DNA of 64,000 nucleotides from Heterohyrax brucei (taxonomy: Eukaryota > Chordata > Mammalia > Hyracoidea > Procaviidae), in assembly GCA_028571685.1 (NCBI GenBank), contig CM053140.1:223777323-223841322 (forward strand), read 5' to 3'. The notes below the pieces were generated by a model. It saw only the letters and a program-made list of their open reading frames with translations. It had not been told where the DNA came from and did no database searches. A program made the translations under genes and the position numbers. Of the stretch, positions 19,775 through 31,739 are shown in pieces; within the stretch, counting starts at the first letter, position 1, and every line of letters starts with the position of its first letter.

Positions 19775-22510
19775 TGTTGCTGTTGTTGTTAAATGCCGTC
19801 AAGGGAGGCATGACTCACAGAGACCCTATGTACAAATGAATGAAACGTTGTCCAATCCTGCATCATTCTCACGATTGTCATGCTTGAGACTATTGTTGCA
19901 TCTGCTGTATCAATCCACCTAATTGAGGGTCTTCCTCTTTTTGTTGACCTTCTGCTTTACCAAATATGGTATCCTTCTGCAGGAACATACCCCTTCTGAT
20001 AACATCCAATAGGAGAAGAAGTCTCACCGTTCTCCATTCTAAGGGGCATTCTGGCTGGATTTATTCTAAGGCACATTTGTTTGTTCTATTGGCAGTCCAT
20101 GGTAAATTCAACATTCTTTGCCAACACCATAATTCAAAAGCATCAATTCTTCTTTGGTCTTCCATATTTATTGGCTAGCTTCTGCATGCACATGATACAA
20201 CTGAAAACACCAAGGCTTGGGTCAGACAAATCTTAGTATTTAAGGTGACATCTCCACTTTTTAACACTTGCAAGAAGTTGTTTGCAGTGAATTTGCTCAA
20301 TGCAATGCATCCTACAATTTCTTGACTGCTGACTCCCTGGTTGTTGATTGTGGATCCAAGTAAAATGAAATCCTTAATACCTTCAATATATTTTTTCCCA
20401 TTTATCACAATATCGTTTGTTGGTCCAGTTTTGAGTACTTTAGTTTTCTTGATGCTGAGATGTAATCCATACTGAAGGGTGTGATCTTTGATCTTCATCA
20501 ATAAGTTAAGTCCTTTTAACTTGCAGCAAGCAACATTATATAATCTGTCTATCACAGATTGTTAATGAGTCCTCCCTTAATCTCGATGCCCCATTCTTCC
20601 TCATGTACTAAAAATTCTCAGAATATTTGCTCAGCATGCAGAATGAACAAATATGGTGAAAGGACACAACCCTGACTCACATCTTTCCTGACTTTAAAAC
20701 ACACAGTATCCCTCTTGTTCTGTTCAAATGGCTGCCTCTTGATAGATATACAAGCTCCTCATAAGCACAATTAAGTGTTCTGTAATCCTCATTCTTTGTA
20801 ATATTAGCCATAATTTGTTGTGATCCACACCGTGGAATCTCTTCGCTTTATCAATAAAACACAGGTAAACATCTTTCTGGTATTGCATGCTTTCAGTCAG
20901 GATCCATCTAAGATCAGCAATGATATTTGTGGTTCCAAATCATTTTCAGAGCTTAAATTTCTGGAAGTTCTCTATGGATATACTGCTGCTACTGCTTTGG
21001 AATTATTTTAGCAAAATTCTTCTTGCAAACGGTACTAATGTATTGTTGAATAATTTCCACATTCTGTTGGATCACCTTTCTTGGATATAGGTATAAATAG
21101 TTATCATTTCCAGTTGGTTAGCCAAGTAGCTGTCTTCCAAATTTCTTGGCATAGATGTGGTTAGCATTTCCAGTGCTGAATCTTATTGTTGAAACATCTC
21201 AGTTGATATCCACCAAAGCCTGAAATCTTGTTTTTCTCCACTGCCTTCAGTGCAGCTTACACTTCTTTCTTCAGTACCATCAGTTCCTGATTATATGCTA
21301 CCTCCTGAAATAACTGAACATGAAACAGTTTGTTTTTTTTTTTGACACAGTCACTCTGTGTATTCCTTCCATCTTCTTTTGACACTTCCCGTGTAGTTCA
21401 GTATTTTGCACATAGAATTCTTCACTATTGCAAGTTAAGGTTTCAGCTCTTTCTGCTTGGGAAACACCAAGTATGATCTTCTCTTTCGGTTTTCTAACTC
21501 CAGGTCTTTGCACATATCATAACTTTGTCTTCTTGAGCTACCCTTTTATACCTCCTGATTAGTTCTTTTCTTACCTCATCATTTCTTCTGTTCGCTGTAG
21601 ATACTGAACATTCAAGAGCAACTTTCAGCATCTCTTCTGATATCCATTTTGGTCTTTTGCTTCTTTCCTATCTTTTTAATGATCTCTTGCTTTTTTCATG
21701 TGACACCCTTCATGTCTTTCCACACCTCTATTATTCTCAGTTCATTGGTGCTCAATGCATCAAATCTATTCTTGAAATGGTCTCTAAATTCAGGTGGGAT
21801 ATGCTCAAGGTTGTATTTTGGCTCTTGTGGATTTGTTCTAATTTTATTCAGCTTCAGGTTTAACTTGCATATAAGAAATTAACTGTCTCTCCAAGGTGGC
21901 CTGTGGCCTTGTTCTGACTGATAATATTGAGATTTTTCATTGTCTCTTTCCACAGATGTAATCAATTTGATTCCTTTGTATTCCATCTGGAGAAGTCTAT
22001 GTGTAGTTACCGTTCAAGTTGTTGAAAAAAGATATTTGCAATGAAATTGTTGCTCTTATAAAATTCTATGTGCTCTCCAGCACAATTTCTATCACCGAAG
22101 ACGTGTTTTGCAGCTGCTGATCCTTCTTCTCTGTTTCCAACTTTAACATTCTAACTACCAGTAAATATCAATGCATCCTGATTGCACGTTTTATCAATTT
22201 CAGACTCTCAGAAGCTGATAAAGCTTTCCATTTCTTTGTCTTTGGCCTTAGTGGTTGGTATGTAAATTTGAAAAAGACTCTACTAGCTGGTCTTACTTGT
22301 AGGTGTAGGGATATTATACTATTATCAACAAAGTTGTGCGTTAGGATAAATTTTGATACGTTCTTCATGGTAATGAAAATCAATTTCTCTTCAATTTGTC
22401 AATCCTGGTATAGTAGATTATATGATTGTCTGATTTAAAAATGACTAGCACCAGTCCATTTCAATTCACTAATGCTTAGGATGCCAATGTTTATGTCTTC
22501 TATTTCATTT
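19775..22510 (-). pseudogene. RTE (BovB-like) LINE, minus, 5'-truncated and broken
   Basis: The 3' tail is at the left ('gttgctgttgttgtt' then 'aaatgccgtcaag'). The ORF runs right to left. A 126-codon piece at 20175-20555 reads as the C-terminal part of the RT region (KIKDHTLQYGLHLSIKKTKV early on). Pieces farther right correspond to the central region and to the N-terminal endonuclease near 22170-22480 (for example 'cagtccatttcaattcactaatgc', the reverse of an early ORF block). It stops at about 22510, against an L1 tail, so the 5' UTR is missing. Many stops and shifts make it inactive. Confidence 0.85.
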
Positions 22511-22955
22511 TTTTACTGTGTTTAAGTGAAACTTTACAATTATGGTCAGTTTCTCATATAAAAACTTACACACACTTCCTCATGTGACCCTAGTTACTCT
22601 CCTCACACTGTGGCAGTGCTTTCCTCCCCCCCAACCTGTGTTTCTCATGTCCATTTGACCAGCTTCTATAGCCTTCTGACATTCCCTCACACCTCTGAGC
22701 AGGAGCTGTCCAGTTACTCTTTTATATGTGTCCAATCCGAGAAGCACATTCTTCATCAGTATCATTTTATGTCTTATATATCAGCTTACTTTTTGTCTGA
22801 AGAGTTTGCTTCCAAAATGGTTTCAGTTCTGGATTAACAAAGAGTTTGGGGACCATATCTCCCAGGGACCCTTCAGTCTATCAGATCTGTTTACTAGCTT
22901 TCAAAATCTGCTTCCCACATTTGATGAGAAAATGTTTGCGTCTCACTTGAGTGAG
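22511..22955 (-). mobile_element. L1 3' UTR terminal part, minus
   Basis: It begins with a reversed tail ('ttttttactgtgtttaagtg') and runs through 'gaagcacattcttcatcagtatcattttatg' and 'ggaccatatctcccagggac'. It is probably the end of the minus-strand L1 that resumes at about 23670. The plus-strand L1 tail at 22956-23627 separates the two parts. Confidence 0.65.
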
Positions 22956-23626
22956 TGGCATCTGGGTTCTTAAAAGCTAGGAAGCAGCCATCTAAGAAAC
23001 ATCAACTGGCCCCAATCTTCCTAGAACAATGGAGAATGAAGGGCATAAAAGACATGAGGAAAGTATCAGCCCAAGAGACAGAAGGGCCATATGATGTGGA
23101 GATTAGATCAGCATAAGACCGGAGGGACTACATGGTGCCTGGCCACCACCAGTGACTGCCCTGACAGGGATTACAATTTAGAGGGCCTGACATAGCAGGA
23201 GAAAAATTGGTGTGCAGAACTAGAACTCTATTAAAAGACCAGACTTGATGGTCTGACATCCTGGAGGGCCCCCTGAAGACATGGCCCCCAGACTCTCTAT
23301 TAGCCCAGAGCTGAAACCAGTCCCAAGACTAACTTTTCAGGCAAAGATTTCACTAGATTACATAACGTAAAATGATACTGGTGAAGACTGTGCATCTTGG
23401 CTTAAGTAGACATATGCATCAGTCTAACTGAGTGGCTCCTGTTCAGAAGTGAGGTGACGGGATGATGGTAACAGAAGCAGGTTGAATGGACAATAGGACA
23501 CATAGAGTGGAAGGAAGAATGTGCTGTCAGGGTAAAGAGAGCGGCTAGAGTTGCACAGCACTGTGGGTAGGGGGGTTTATATGACAAATTTACTTAGATT
23601 GTAAACTTTCACTTAAAACACAATAA

Positions 23627-23630
<4 letters not shown>
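22956..23630 (+). mobile_element. L1 3' UTR insertion, plus, inverted relative to its neighbours
   Basis: It starts 'gtggcatctgggttcttaaaagctagg' and runs through 'ggagggactacatggtgcctgg', 'aaaagaccagacttgatggtctgac' and 'gtaaactttcacttaaaacacaataag'. The first 445 bp before it are homologous but in reverse, giving a head-to-head inverted pair. It ends in a TA microsatellite. Confidence 0.75.

Positions 23631-23669
<39 letters not shown>
23631..23669. repeat. (TA)n microsatellite
   Basis: About 18 uninterrupted TA units directly after the L1 3' tail. It probably grew from the element's A-rich tail. Confidence 0.95.
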
Positions 23670-23671
<2 letters not shown>

Positions 23672-25640
23672 TTGTTATGCCGGTTTACCTAGATGTCTTC
23701 TGAGGCCGTGGTCCTCAGACCCCTGAACCTGATATTCTGTCCGTGGATGTGTTCGGTTTTTATTTAGAAAACCTCTAAGCTTTGGGTTTAGTCCATTTGT
23801 GCTGACTTCTCCACTGCTGTGTGTTGTTTTTCCCTTCACCTAAAATAGTTCTTGTCAACTGTCTAATCAGTGAATATCCCTTTCCCTCCCAAACCCCAAC
23901 ACCCATAACTGTAAAAGAATGTTTGCTACTGTGTTTAAACCAATTCTTGAGTCCTCATAATAGTGGTCTCATACAATATTTGTCCTTTTGCAATTGAATA
24001 ATTTTACTCAGCACGGTATCCTTTAGATTCTTTCATTTCATGAGATGTTTCCCAAATTCATCACTGTTCCTTACAACTACACAGCATTTCACTGCAGGAA
24101 TATATCACAGCTTGCTTAACCATTCTTCCATTGAAGGATAAGTTGACTCTATCTTTCTGCTATTGTGAACAGTGCTGTAATGAACATTAGTGTGCATATG
24201 TCTATTTTTTGCATATATCTATTTTATGTCTCTAGGACGTATTCCAGGAAGTGAGACTGAGATTGCTGACTCATACAGTATTTCTATTTCTAGCTTTTTA
24301 AGGAGGCACCAGATTGATACCATTTTACATTCCCACCAGCAGTGTAGAAGTGCTCCAGGCTCTCCAACATTTATCACTTTGTGTTTTTTGGATTAATGTC
24401 AGCCATGTTGGGGTGAGGTGGTATCTGGTTGCTTTGACATGGATTTCTCTGGTGGCTAATGATAGGGAGCATTTTCATATGCATCTGTTAGCCACCTGAA
24501 TATCTTCTTTGGTGAAGTGACTGCTCATATCCTTTGCCCATTTTTCAGTTGAGTTATTTGTCTTTTTTCTTTTTGAGGTTCTGCAGTACCTTGTGGATTA
24601 TAGAGATTAGATGCTGATTAGATTCATGTTAGCCAGAATTTCTTTCCCAGTCTGTAGGTAGTCTGTTTACTCTTTTGGTGAAGAATTAGATAAGCATGTG
24701 TTTGGGTTTTAGGAGTTCCCAGTTATCTCTTTTCTCTTCTGGTGTTTGTGTATCATCAGTAATTTTTTGTGCTCTGTTTATGTCATATATTAGGGTTTCC
24801 AGTGTTATCTCTATTTTTCTCCCATGATCTTTATTGCTTTATATTTTATGTTTAGGTCTTTGATCCATTTTGAGTTGTGTAATATGGATCTTGTTTCACT
24901 TTTTTACAGCTGAATATCTAGTTGTGTCACTGTCATTTGTTAAAAAGACTTTTCCACAGTTTATGGACTTTCAACATTTGTCAAACATCTGATGTTCTTT
25001 ACCTGGTCCTCTTCCTTATCTCTTACAGAGCTCTAGACATTAATCTTTTGTATGTACTTTCAATAACTTCAGGAGGTCCTCTTCATCTGTAAATTTTTTT
25101 TGATTCTTTGTTTTGGGAATTTTATGCAGCCATCGTGGTCTGCTTCTTTAAATGATCTGACATTAACTGTTATCTTTGAGCTGTCACAAAGTCATTGCAA
25201 CTTATTTGTGTTTGCTTACTGTGTTCTGTGTTTATTTTGTTTTTAAATTTCCAAGTAGACTGATCATGTTAGCTGGTTTGAGTATCTGAGCCTTAGAAAT
25301 CCTAACATCCTGTGACCAGGTGGTGAGAGCTGTTTCTAGGCACTCAAGTCCATGTGTCAGTTTACTCCTCTCATTTGTGTTCAGCTTGGGAGACCAGGCG
25401 GTCGGCCACCAGGTGTGTACTGCCTAGTCTTTCCTGCAGTTCTAACTGGGCAAGGGTGATTAGTGTAGGCACAATTTACTTGTTGCATGCACTGAGACAA
25501 GTAGAGGGCTGATGGCACCATTTGTTAAACTGTTCCCTCTCCCACTCTGGGACAGTAGTTTGGGACACACATAAGCAGCCTCACTCATAGCCCATGTACA
25601 GCATCAGAATTTGGTATCTAGTGCAGTGCAGAGAAGGGAG
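23670..25640 (-). pseudogene. L1 element, minus, with internal deletion
   Basis: The 3' UTR (about 23670-24000) is followed by the ORF2 C-terminal region reading right to left (24000-25010: 'ctgtaatgaacattagtgtgcatatg', 'cccaccagcagtgtagaag', 'gatagggagcattttcatatgc'). From about 25070 it becomes ORF1-start/5' UTR sequence ('ttttgattctttgttttggg', also found near 10680 and 52410). Most of ORF2 and ORF1 are missing. It is older than the copy at 41803-49008. Confidence 0.7.
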
Positions 25641-25804
25641 AGGGAGCACTGAACGAACCTGAGAGACGTTTAGCTTGAAGGAAAGTTTTAGATCCCTACA
25701 AATCCGTAAGTACTTAGCTTTTGACATTCCATTAGGAATCATATGTGATTCCAAGGCTCAGCTTCTACACTCAGAAAGATGCTATCTGAATGCTTTTGGG
25801 TAAC

Positions 25805-26030
25805 TTCCAAACTGGGTGGCTCTTCTTTAGCAAGATATCAGACAATGTTCCGCTGCTATTCACAAGATTTTCACTGGCTAGTATTTTTCAGAAACAGACC
25901 GTGAGATCCTTCTTCCTAGTGAGACTTAGTCTAGAGAATCAGCTGAAACCAGCCTATCATGACTGACCATGTTGCTGTAAACTGGCATAGCTTCCAGCAT
26001 CATAGCAACACACATGCCCCCACAGCAGGA
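25805..26030 (-). mobile_element. RTE 5' UTR fragment, minus
   Basis: Read in reverse this follows the order of 34270-34490 (5' UTR of the full-length RTE): 'gctgaaaccagcctatcatg', 'ccttcttcctagtgagacttagtc', 'atcagacaatgttccgctgctat', 'aacttccaaactgggtggctc'. No ORF is present. It could be a piece of a full element or of an RTE-derived SINE. Confidence 0.6.
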
Positions 26031-26034
26031 CCAA

Positions 26035-26205
26035 CAAAGAGATACATGGTAGGTTAACATCATATATATTAGGATTTATAACATGCAGGTAATTATGTAA
26101 GATTACAAAATGGAGAACAACCACACAATACTAATAATCATGTTTTAACTAACTTTATACCTATTTTGTGGGGTCACCATTCAATCCATAATAGTGACTT
26201 TCCTA
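26035..26205 (-). mobile_element. MaLR-like LTR end, minus, fragment
   Basis: Blocks 'tattaggatttataacatgcagg', 'acaaaatggagaacaaccacacaata' and 'ggggtcaccattcaatccataa' parallel the right part of the reversed LTR at 7431-7937. The other half is not present. Confidence 0.45.
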
Positions 26206-26985
26206 AGAGCATCCAGGTTAACTAGAAAAACAGATAGAATTGATATAATTTAGATACAATCATAGTAAACCTGCAAGGTAATTGGTGAAACACAAAACAT
26301 AAAAAGATATTCTAAATTTTAATATTTTTTAAAATAATGTTGCTTGGCCATTATGAAATTTAAGTAGCATGGTAGAAGTCAGAGATAAAAGCAATAAATC
26401 ACCCAAAATTCTACTTGCTAGGTATAATCAGTTGATATTTAGTAAACATTATTTTAGACAGATATCTAAATCTTTGCTGGTATAGAGATGGCTGGATGGT
26501 TATATACATAACTGAAAATAAGTTTATAAGATGTAGTAATAGAAACTACTTTAATAACAATATAAAATTTAACCGTTACAAGTGTTTTTGCATCAAAAGA
26601 TATAATAGTTCCTAAAGGAGCATTCTAATGTCAAGAACAAAAACATAACAAACGCATTAAGAAGTTGGAGCCATTATATTTTGTTTTAACTAGTCTTTTC
26701 AATTTAATAGTACATTACAAAACATGAGGTTTTAGCAATTACATGCCTCCTTCTATCCCCTATCTTCTCATCTCCCGATTATTGTTTTTGTGTTGCTTTT
26801 TGGAAAAGTATACAACAGTTATGTTTTGCAAGCCCAACACCCTAAATTGTTTATTCTTAATTCTGTATCAAAATAGATGCAGTGACTATCACTTACTCTT
26901 TGTGTGACCCCATGTCAATTTCATGAATATTTTTGTTCATTTCATGTTTATTTTTGTTGTTAAGATTTTTTTCAAGAAAGGATTT
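26206..26985. other. AT-rich unannotated DNA
   Basis: There is no gene and no clear young repeat. Part of it may be very old L1 3' UTR, but I could not confirm this. Confidence 0.35.
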
Positions 26986-27140
26986 TTGTTGTTGTTGCTG
27001 TTAGTAGCCGTTGAGTCATTCGGACTCTTAGAGATCCTGTGTATAACCAAGCAAAGCACTGTTCTGTCTTGTACCATCCTCACAATTGTTGCTGCGTTGA
27101 GACCATTGCAGTTACCATGTCAAGGAAGAATAAGTAGTAC
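26985..27140 (-). mobile_element. RTE 3' end, minus, short
   Basis: A GTT-type tail ('gttgttgttgctgttagtag') is followed by 'ccgttgagtcattcggactc', 'aagcactgttctgtcttgtacc' and 'atcctcacaattgttgctgcgttgagacc', in RTE 3' order. It is a 5'-truncated copy of about 150 bp. Confidence 0.7.
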
Positions 27141-27980
27141 CATTTTCCCTGATAGCTTCATGTTTTAGAAGGTTTCACTCTTGTCTTTCAACATTAATAA
27201 TAACTTATCTGGGTATAATATTATTTGAACTCACCTTCCCTTAGAACTTGGTAGAAATTCTCAATTGTCTTCAAGTGTAGAATGTAGCTGTGTCTTAGTC
27301 CAACCTGAGGGGTCATATCTATGTAGGCAACTTGTTCATTGTCTGAGAGCCAAGAATAATTGCCTCCTTTACATTCTAACCAGGATTATGTTGTCAATCA
27401 TTGTGAATAATTTTCCCTGCTACCTGATGGGTTTTCTAAAATGTATATGAGTTCCATTCTTCCTTAGTTTAGGAACCTTTTGTTTATCTTATTTCTAAGT
27501 GGTTTTCCTATTCTATTTGTTTGGTTCTCTATTTTAGGAATACTTATTGTACCTCTTTTTGATCATTTTTGTCAGTCAGTTTATAAAACAGTTGAGTATC
27601 TTATGTATGTCAAATAATGTTTTTGAAGTTGATTATATCAAGTGACAGTATCACTGACCCCAAGAAACTTGCATCCCAGTCTCTTTATATGTATATATAA
27701 TAGTGAGATAGTGAAGAAGGAATATAAATATGTAAATAAATATCAGGATGACAAAATGAGATAATGTGATAGAGAATGTCTTGAGATCTGAAAAACAAAG
27801 ATGTAGCTGTGTGAAGGTCTGAAAAAGAAGATATCAAGTCAAAATATAATAAGTACAAAAATCTGAGTCTGAAATGTTGTGAGTTAGAGGAAGAGAGAAA
27901 AAACCAGTGTGTTTGGATCATAATGAACAAGGGTAGTTACAGATGAGGTAGCAGAAATGGAGTGCTATGGATTAAATTTT
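27141..27980. other. Unannotated, no gene supported
   Basis: AT-rich sequence without recognisable coding or recent repeats. Short open frames here carry no known motifs. Confidence 0.35.
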
Positions 27981-28165
27981 GAGAGTCTTGGTGACACAGT
28001 GGTTTAAGCACTCAGCTGTCAACTTTAAGGTTAGTGATTCAAACCCATGGGAGAAAGATGTAGTAGTTTACTTCCATAAAGATAACAGCCTTGGCTATAA
28101 GGCACTTCTACTCTGTCCTATAAGATTGCTGTGAATCAGAATTGACTCAATGGCAATGGATTAGT
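27981..28165 (+). mobile_element. AfroSINE, plus orientation
   Basis: It begins 'agagtcttggtgacacagtggttta' and ends 'gctgtgaatcagaattgactcaatggcaatgg'. It contains the long-form middle ('tagtttacttccataaagataacagcc'). Confidence 0.85.
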
Positions 28166-28216
28166 TCAGTATTAGTAGGATTATTCTAATTTTATAATTC
28201 CATGACCTTATCCTGA

Positions 28217-28399
28217 GTTCAAGGAGTCCTACTGACACAGTGGTTAAAGCACATGGCTGCTAACTGAAAGGCTGGAGGTTTCAGCCTGCCAGCCAATCCA
28301 TGGAAGAAAGATATGGCACTCTGCTTTGTACGGGTTTATATTTACATAGCTTTAGAAATGCTATAGGGAAATCGTACTCTGTCCTATAGTATCACTGTT
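28217..28399 (+). mobile_element. AfroSINE, plus orientation
   Basis: It begins 'aaggagtcctactgacacagtggtta', with 'catggctgctaactgaaaggctgg' downstream. The right end stops early ('ctctgtcctatagtatcactg') because the LTR at 28400 replaces the tail. Confidence 0.8.
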
Positions 28400-28837
28400 T
28401 GTGGCAAATGTAAGAAGCTAACAAAGGTCACTTAGGTTATTATGCTACATTCCATCTTCTGACTCAATTACCACCCTCAGACTGGACTAGCAGGTCTATA
28501 TCCCTATCCCTATCTCTGACGAAATAGAATTAAGACCTCAGAGAGAGATAATAAAATTTTGGGTAATTCACACTGTTTGATAAGATGTAATGAAACCTTA
28601 TAATGTAATAAAATCTTGTGAATCCTGAGTATTGTTCTGTAACAAACACCTACCTCTTTGAATTCTGGCTATAAAAACCACTGGAAATGTTATGCAAATG
28701 GGACAGTTTTTTGAGAAATGATTCTCACTTTCCTCCAGATTCACTGGCTATCTGCAAATAAAGCACTGAACCTCATGCCGCCTCTGAATTTTGGCTGTCA
28801 GTGACAGGCAGAATGAACTTGCTTCAGTTTGGCAACA
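28400..28837 (+). mobile_element. ERV LTR, plus; partner of 5289-5731
   Basis: It begins TGTGGCAAATG and ends TTTGGCAACA. A 'ctataaaaacc' TATA-like box near 28670 and an 'aaataaagcac' polyadenylation signal near 28758 lie in the correct order. It aligns end to end with the reversed copy at 5289-5731. No internal region follows. Confidence 0.7.
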
Positions 28838-28907
28838 CTGAGAGTCAGAATCGGGTTTGTTTTTTTTATTCAGTTTGGTCTCTTCCCACTGCTTGCTACT
28901 CTTGATT

Positions 28908-28970
28908 GCCAGCCGGCCGGATCCAACTCATGGCGACCCTAGGGGCCAGGGTAGAACTCTGGGGTCAGTT
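28908..28970 (-). mobile_element. 63-bp SINE tail with 12-bp target duplication
   Basis: The insert opens with the reversed SINE right end ('gccagccggccggatcc') and continues into 'aactcatggcgacccta...gtagaactctggggtcag'. CTACTCTTGATT occurs at 28896-28907 and 28971-28982, a perfect 12-bp duplication. The tRNA-like half was never copied. Confidence 0.85.
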
Positions 28971-29039
28971 CTACTCTTGATTAATGTTGCTAAAACACTA
29001 ATTTCATCATGCTATTCTCAATTCTGACATAAAAAAGAT

Positions 29040-29178
29040 GTATGAATTTTGGCAAATTACTCCACCTTTCAAAGTCTCAGTTTCTTTATGTGTCAAATGA
29101 AATAGAAATAATTGAGGTGGAACATTTGCTCAGCGCCTGGCACATGAGTATTTAGTAAATGTTAGCCTTTTTATTATT
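29040..29178 (+). mobile_element. MIR fragment
   Basis: The order 'ttttggcaaattactccacc', 'gtctcagtttctttatgtgtcaaatg' and 'cagcgcctggcacatgagtatttagtaaatg' is the MIR core and 3' end. It is ancient. Confidence 0.7.
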
Positions 29179-29236
29179 ACTGGTGCTATTAGTAGTATTT
29201 TCATTACTATTATTAGTGGTGGTGTGGGAAAGAGGT

Positions 29237-29443
29237 AAACCAAATGCACTCCTGTTGAGTCACTTCTAACTAGTAGAAAAACTCCATAGGACAGAGTAGA
29301 ACTGTCTCATAGGATTTCCAAGGCTGTAAATGTTTACAGAAGTAGACTGCCATGTCTTCATCCTGCAGAGTAGTTAGTGGATTCAAACCACAAATGTTCT
29401 GGTTAGCAGTCAAACACTTTAACCACTGTACTGCCGGGGCTCT
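29237..29443 (-). mobile_element. AfroSINE (long form), minus
   Basis: It reads 'aaatgcactcctgttgagtcac' to 'cactttaaccactgtactgccggggctct' and includes the central block 'caaggctgtaaatgtttacagaagtagactgcc'. It is nearly complete. Confidence 0.85.
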
Positions 29444-29985
29444 TTGAGATAGAGGTAGCAGTCTCTAATGTCATTTTAATGACTGACAATTAAGGCTGCT
29501 GACATCACCTATTGTAGAGAACATTAGGAAAGGAATCTTGAGATCTGAGTTACAAAACTAGTGCTAATAACTATGTGAACCCAAGACAGTTGCTTAGCCA
29601 AGAGCCGTCGCTTAATGTCCCCAAAATTCAGCTCCTCAGTGGGGAAATTCCTGGCTCCATCTTTGTCATTATTCTGATACTCAAACAAATCACTGTAAGA
29701 ATATTCTTAAAATGCATGCACAAGTGTATACACACACACAGAGACACATACAAACAGCAGATACTTAAGAAGAATTTGTCGAGTGACAAAATGTTATATT
29801 GATGACTACTGACAGAAATGGGCTTTTACGAAATAAAAGCAAAAATTCATCATAGAAAAGGCATTCATTCCTACCAAGTCACCTTCTAATGCAAATCACG
29901 AAGTTTAAAACTAAGAGTTCAGAGGCGTATGCAGAAGCAGATTCCAAAACCACATGATGACACAAAGTTGTGTTTATTTGTATCA
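29444..29985. other. Unannotated, no gene supported
   Basis: A short CA-rich run sits near 29727-29750. Otherwise no repeat or gene is recognised. Confidence 0.35.
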
Positions 29986-29989
29986 CTGA

Positions 29990-30466
29990 CTCTCATGTAT
30001 TGAATGTATTCCCTAAAAAATCTGTAACAGTTTGGCTGTGCCATAACTCCTGTTATTATGTGATGTTTCTCCATGTATGATGTTAATAAGAGTGGATGGC
30101 AGCAGTTGCATTGGTAGAGTAAGATTCAATGTGTAAATTTACTTTCTGCCTTGAAGCAGTCCCTTGAGCTATAAAGGGTAAAACCTGGCAGAGAGATTTG
30201 GGAACCTCACACTGTCAAGGAAGCAGTAGCAGGAGCAGAACGCCTCCATCAGACCTGAGGTTCCTACGCCAAGTTGCTCCCTGACCAAAGACTGATGCAA
30301 CACAAGGACTTTCCTACAGAGCCGACAAGGAGAAAAGCCTCCCCCTGGAGCGGACATCCTGAATTTGGATTTGTAGCCTACCGAACGGTGTACGAATAAA
30401 CTTGCCTTTGCTAAGGCCATCGTCCTCGTGGTATGGCTGTTAGAGCAGCACTAGCTACTAAACCAT
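29990..30466 (+). mobile_element. MaLR/ERVL-like solo LTR, plus
   Basis: The right part matches the 2070-type family: 'ctcacactgtcaaggaagcag', 'agacctgaggttcc', 'ccaaagactgatgcaac', 'aggagaaaagcctccccctggagcgg', 'gaataaacttgcctttg' and 'gttagagcagcactagctac'. The left part is more diverged, so the start is approximate. Confidence 0.75.
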
Positions 30467-31690
30467 TGACGCTGCTGTTAAACATCCAAGGGAGAAATCA
30501 GAAATACTATGATTGAAAATAACCAAAAGGTTGAAAAGGAAATTATGTATGTATTTGCTAGGTTTTCACACTGACAATAGCCTATATGCTATGTGTGGTG
30601 GTGGGGTGATTACATGGCAAATGCAATCACTTAGAGGAAAAATTGGAAAGGGTGATTGCTGTCACATTACAAATCCAATATAGTCATATCCAGTCTCTTC
30701 TAAACAACTTCAAATAAAATTCACACATGCACACACATGTAAATTCATGCACATTTTGTGCTACCAAGCTAAAATAGCAATCAACAGAGCTTTAATTAGG
30801 CAGCTTGATGGTCTGTGGATAGTATCACAGGCTGGATGTGAAGGAGCAATGGTTTGAAAAAAGGCGAGACCAGACAGTAAGGCAGACAGAGACTTCACTA
30901 TGGACCATGGAAGGCAGATGAGCTAAAGGTTTTCTGAAGATTATAAGGAAATTTCAGGTGAATTCAAGCGAACAACATCCACAAAAGACAGCAAGAGGCA
31001 AATGTAACATGGAGCTGGATGTGGGGGGGGGGTGGGTTATGGATAGGAAGATGGGGTGGAGTATGGGAGTTGGGAGCTAGAAGCAGGTAAATAAGGGAGA
31101 ACAAATGAAGAGGGTAAGAGAAGTTATTGTAAGTGTGGGTATATGCTGGGAGTTCAGGCAACAGGATCTTTGTTTCTTTCTTGGATTGAAAAACTGAAAT
31201 TTATCTATCTTCCATTTGTGTGTATGTGTGTGTATGCGCATGCGTGTGTGTGTGTTTTCCAGGATGTTCTCTCATTAACCGCATATTGTTGTCACTTTAC
31301 GTACACTTCTTGGCATTCTCAATCCTCTCCAGAGACTTATATGGCAATTGCTTCTTGTTTTTGTTAGATGCCACTGAGTCAGTTACAAACCTGTAATTTC
31401 CACCCAGTCCTATCTCCTAAACAGCAGACCCATCTACCTGCCTACCAAACATTTTCACTGATATGTCCTGCAGCACAGTGTTTGTAGTGCTAGAGAGTTA
31501 TACTTTTCTTCTAGTCTCCTTGTATCTTCTATCTCAGGCCATCACGATCCACCTGATTACTCAAAGATGTGCCTTGGCTCTTCCACATGTCCACATGTCC
31601 ACTAGGTCACAAATGCATTAACCTGCAATTGCTGACTTAAATGTTTTTCTCCGTTGCTTGTCTATGAACTACTCAAAAATAACCATACAT
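30467..31690. other. Mostly unannotated DNA with a TG-rich run
   Basis: A (TG)n-rich microsatellite lies at about 31205-31256. The 31355-31400 stretch ('gttagatgccactgagtcag') may be a small SINE/RTE tail remnant. No gene is supported. Confidence 0.35.
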
Positions 31691-31699
31691 ATAGCATGT

Positions 31700-31735
31700 C
31701 GGATCCAATTCGACGGCACTTGGCTGGCTTGGCTA
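31700..31735 (+). mobile_element. SINE tail fragment
   Basis: 'gtcggatccaattcgacggc' followed by 'acttggctggcttggc' is the right end of the SINE subfamily, alone. I could not find a duplication. Confidence 0.6.
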
Positions 31736-31739
31736 CTGG

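Noticed and set aside
22511-23630. Twin-priming L1 inversion
   Set aside because: In twin priming the inverted part lies upstream of the 3' part. Here both arms contain the 3' terminal sequence, so two separate L1 pieces are more likely.
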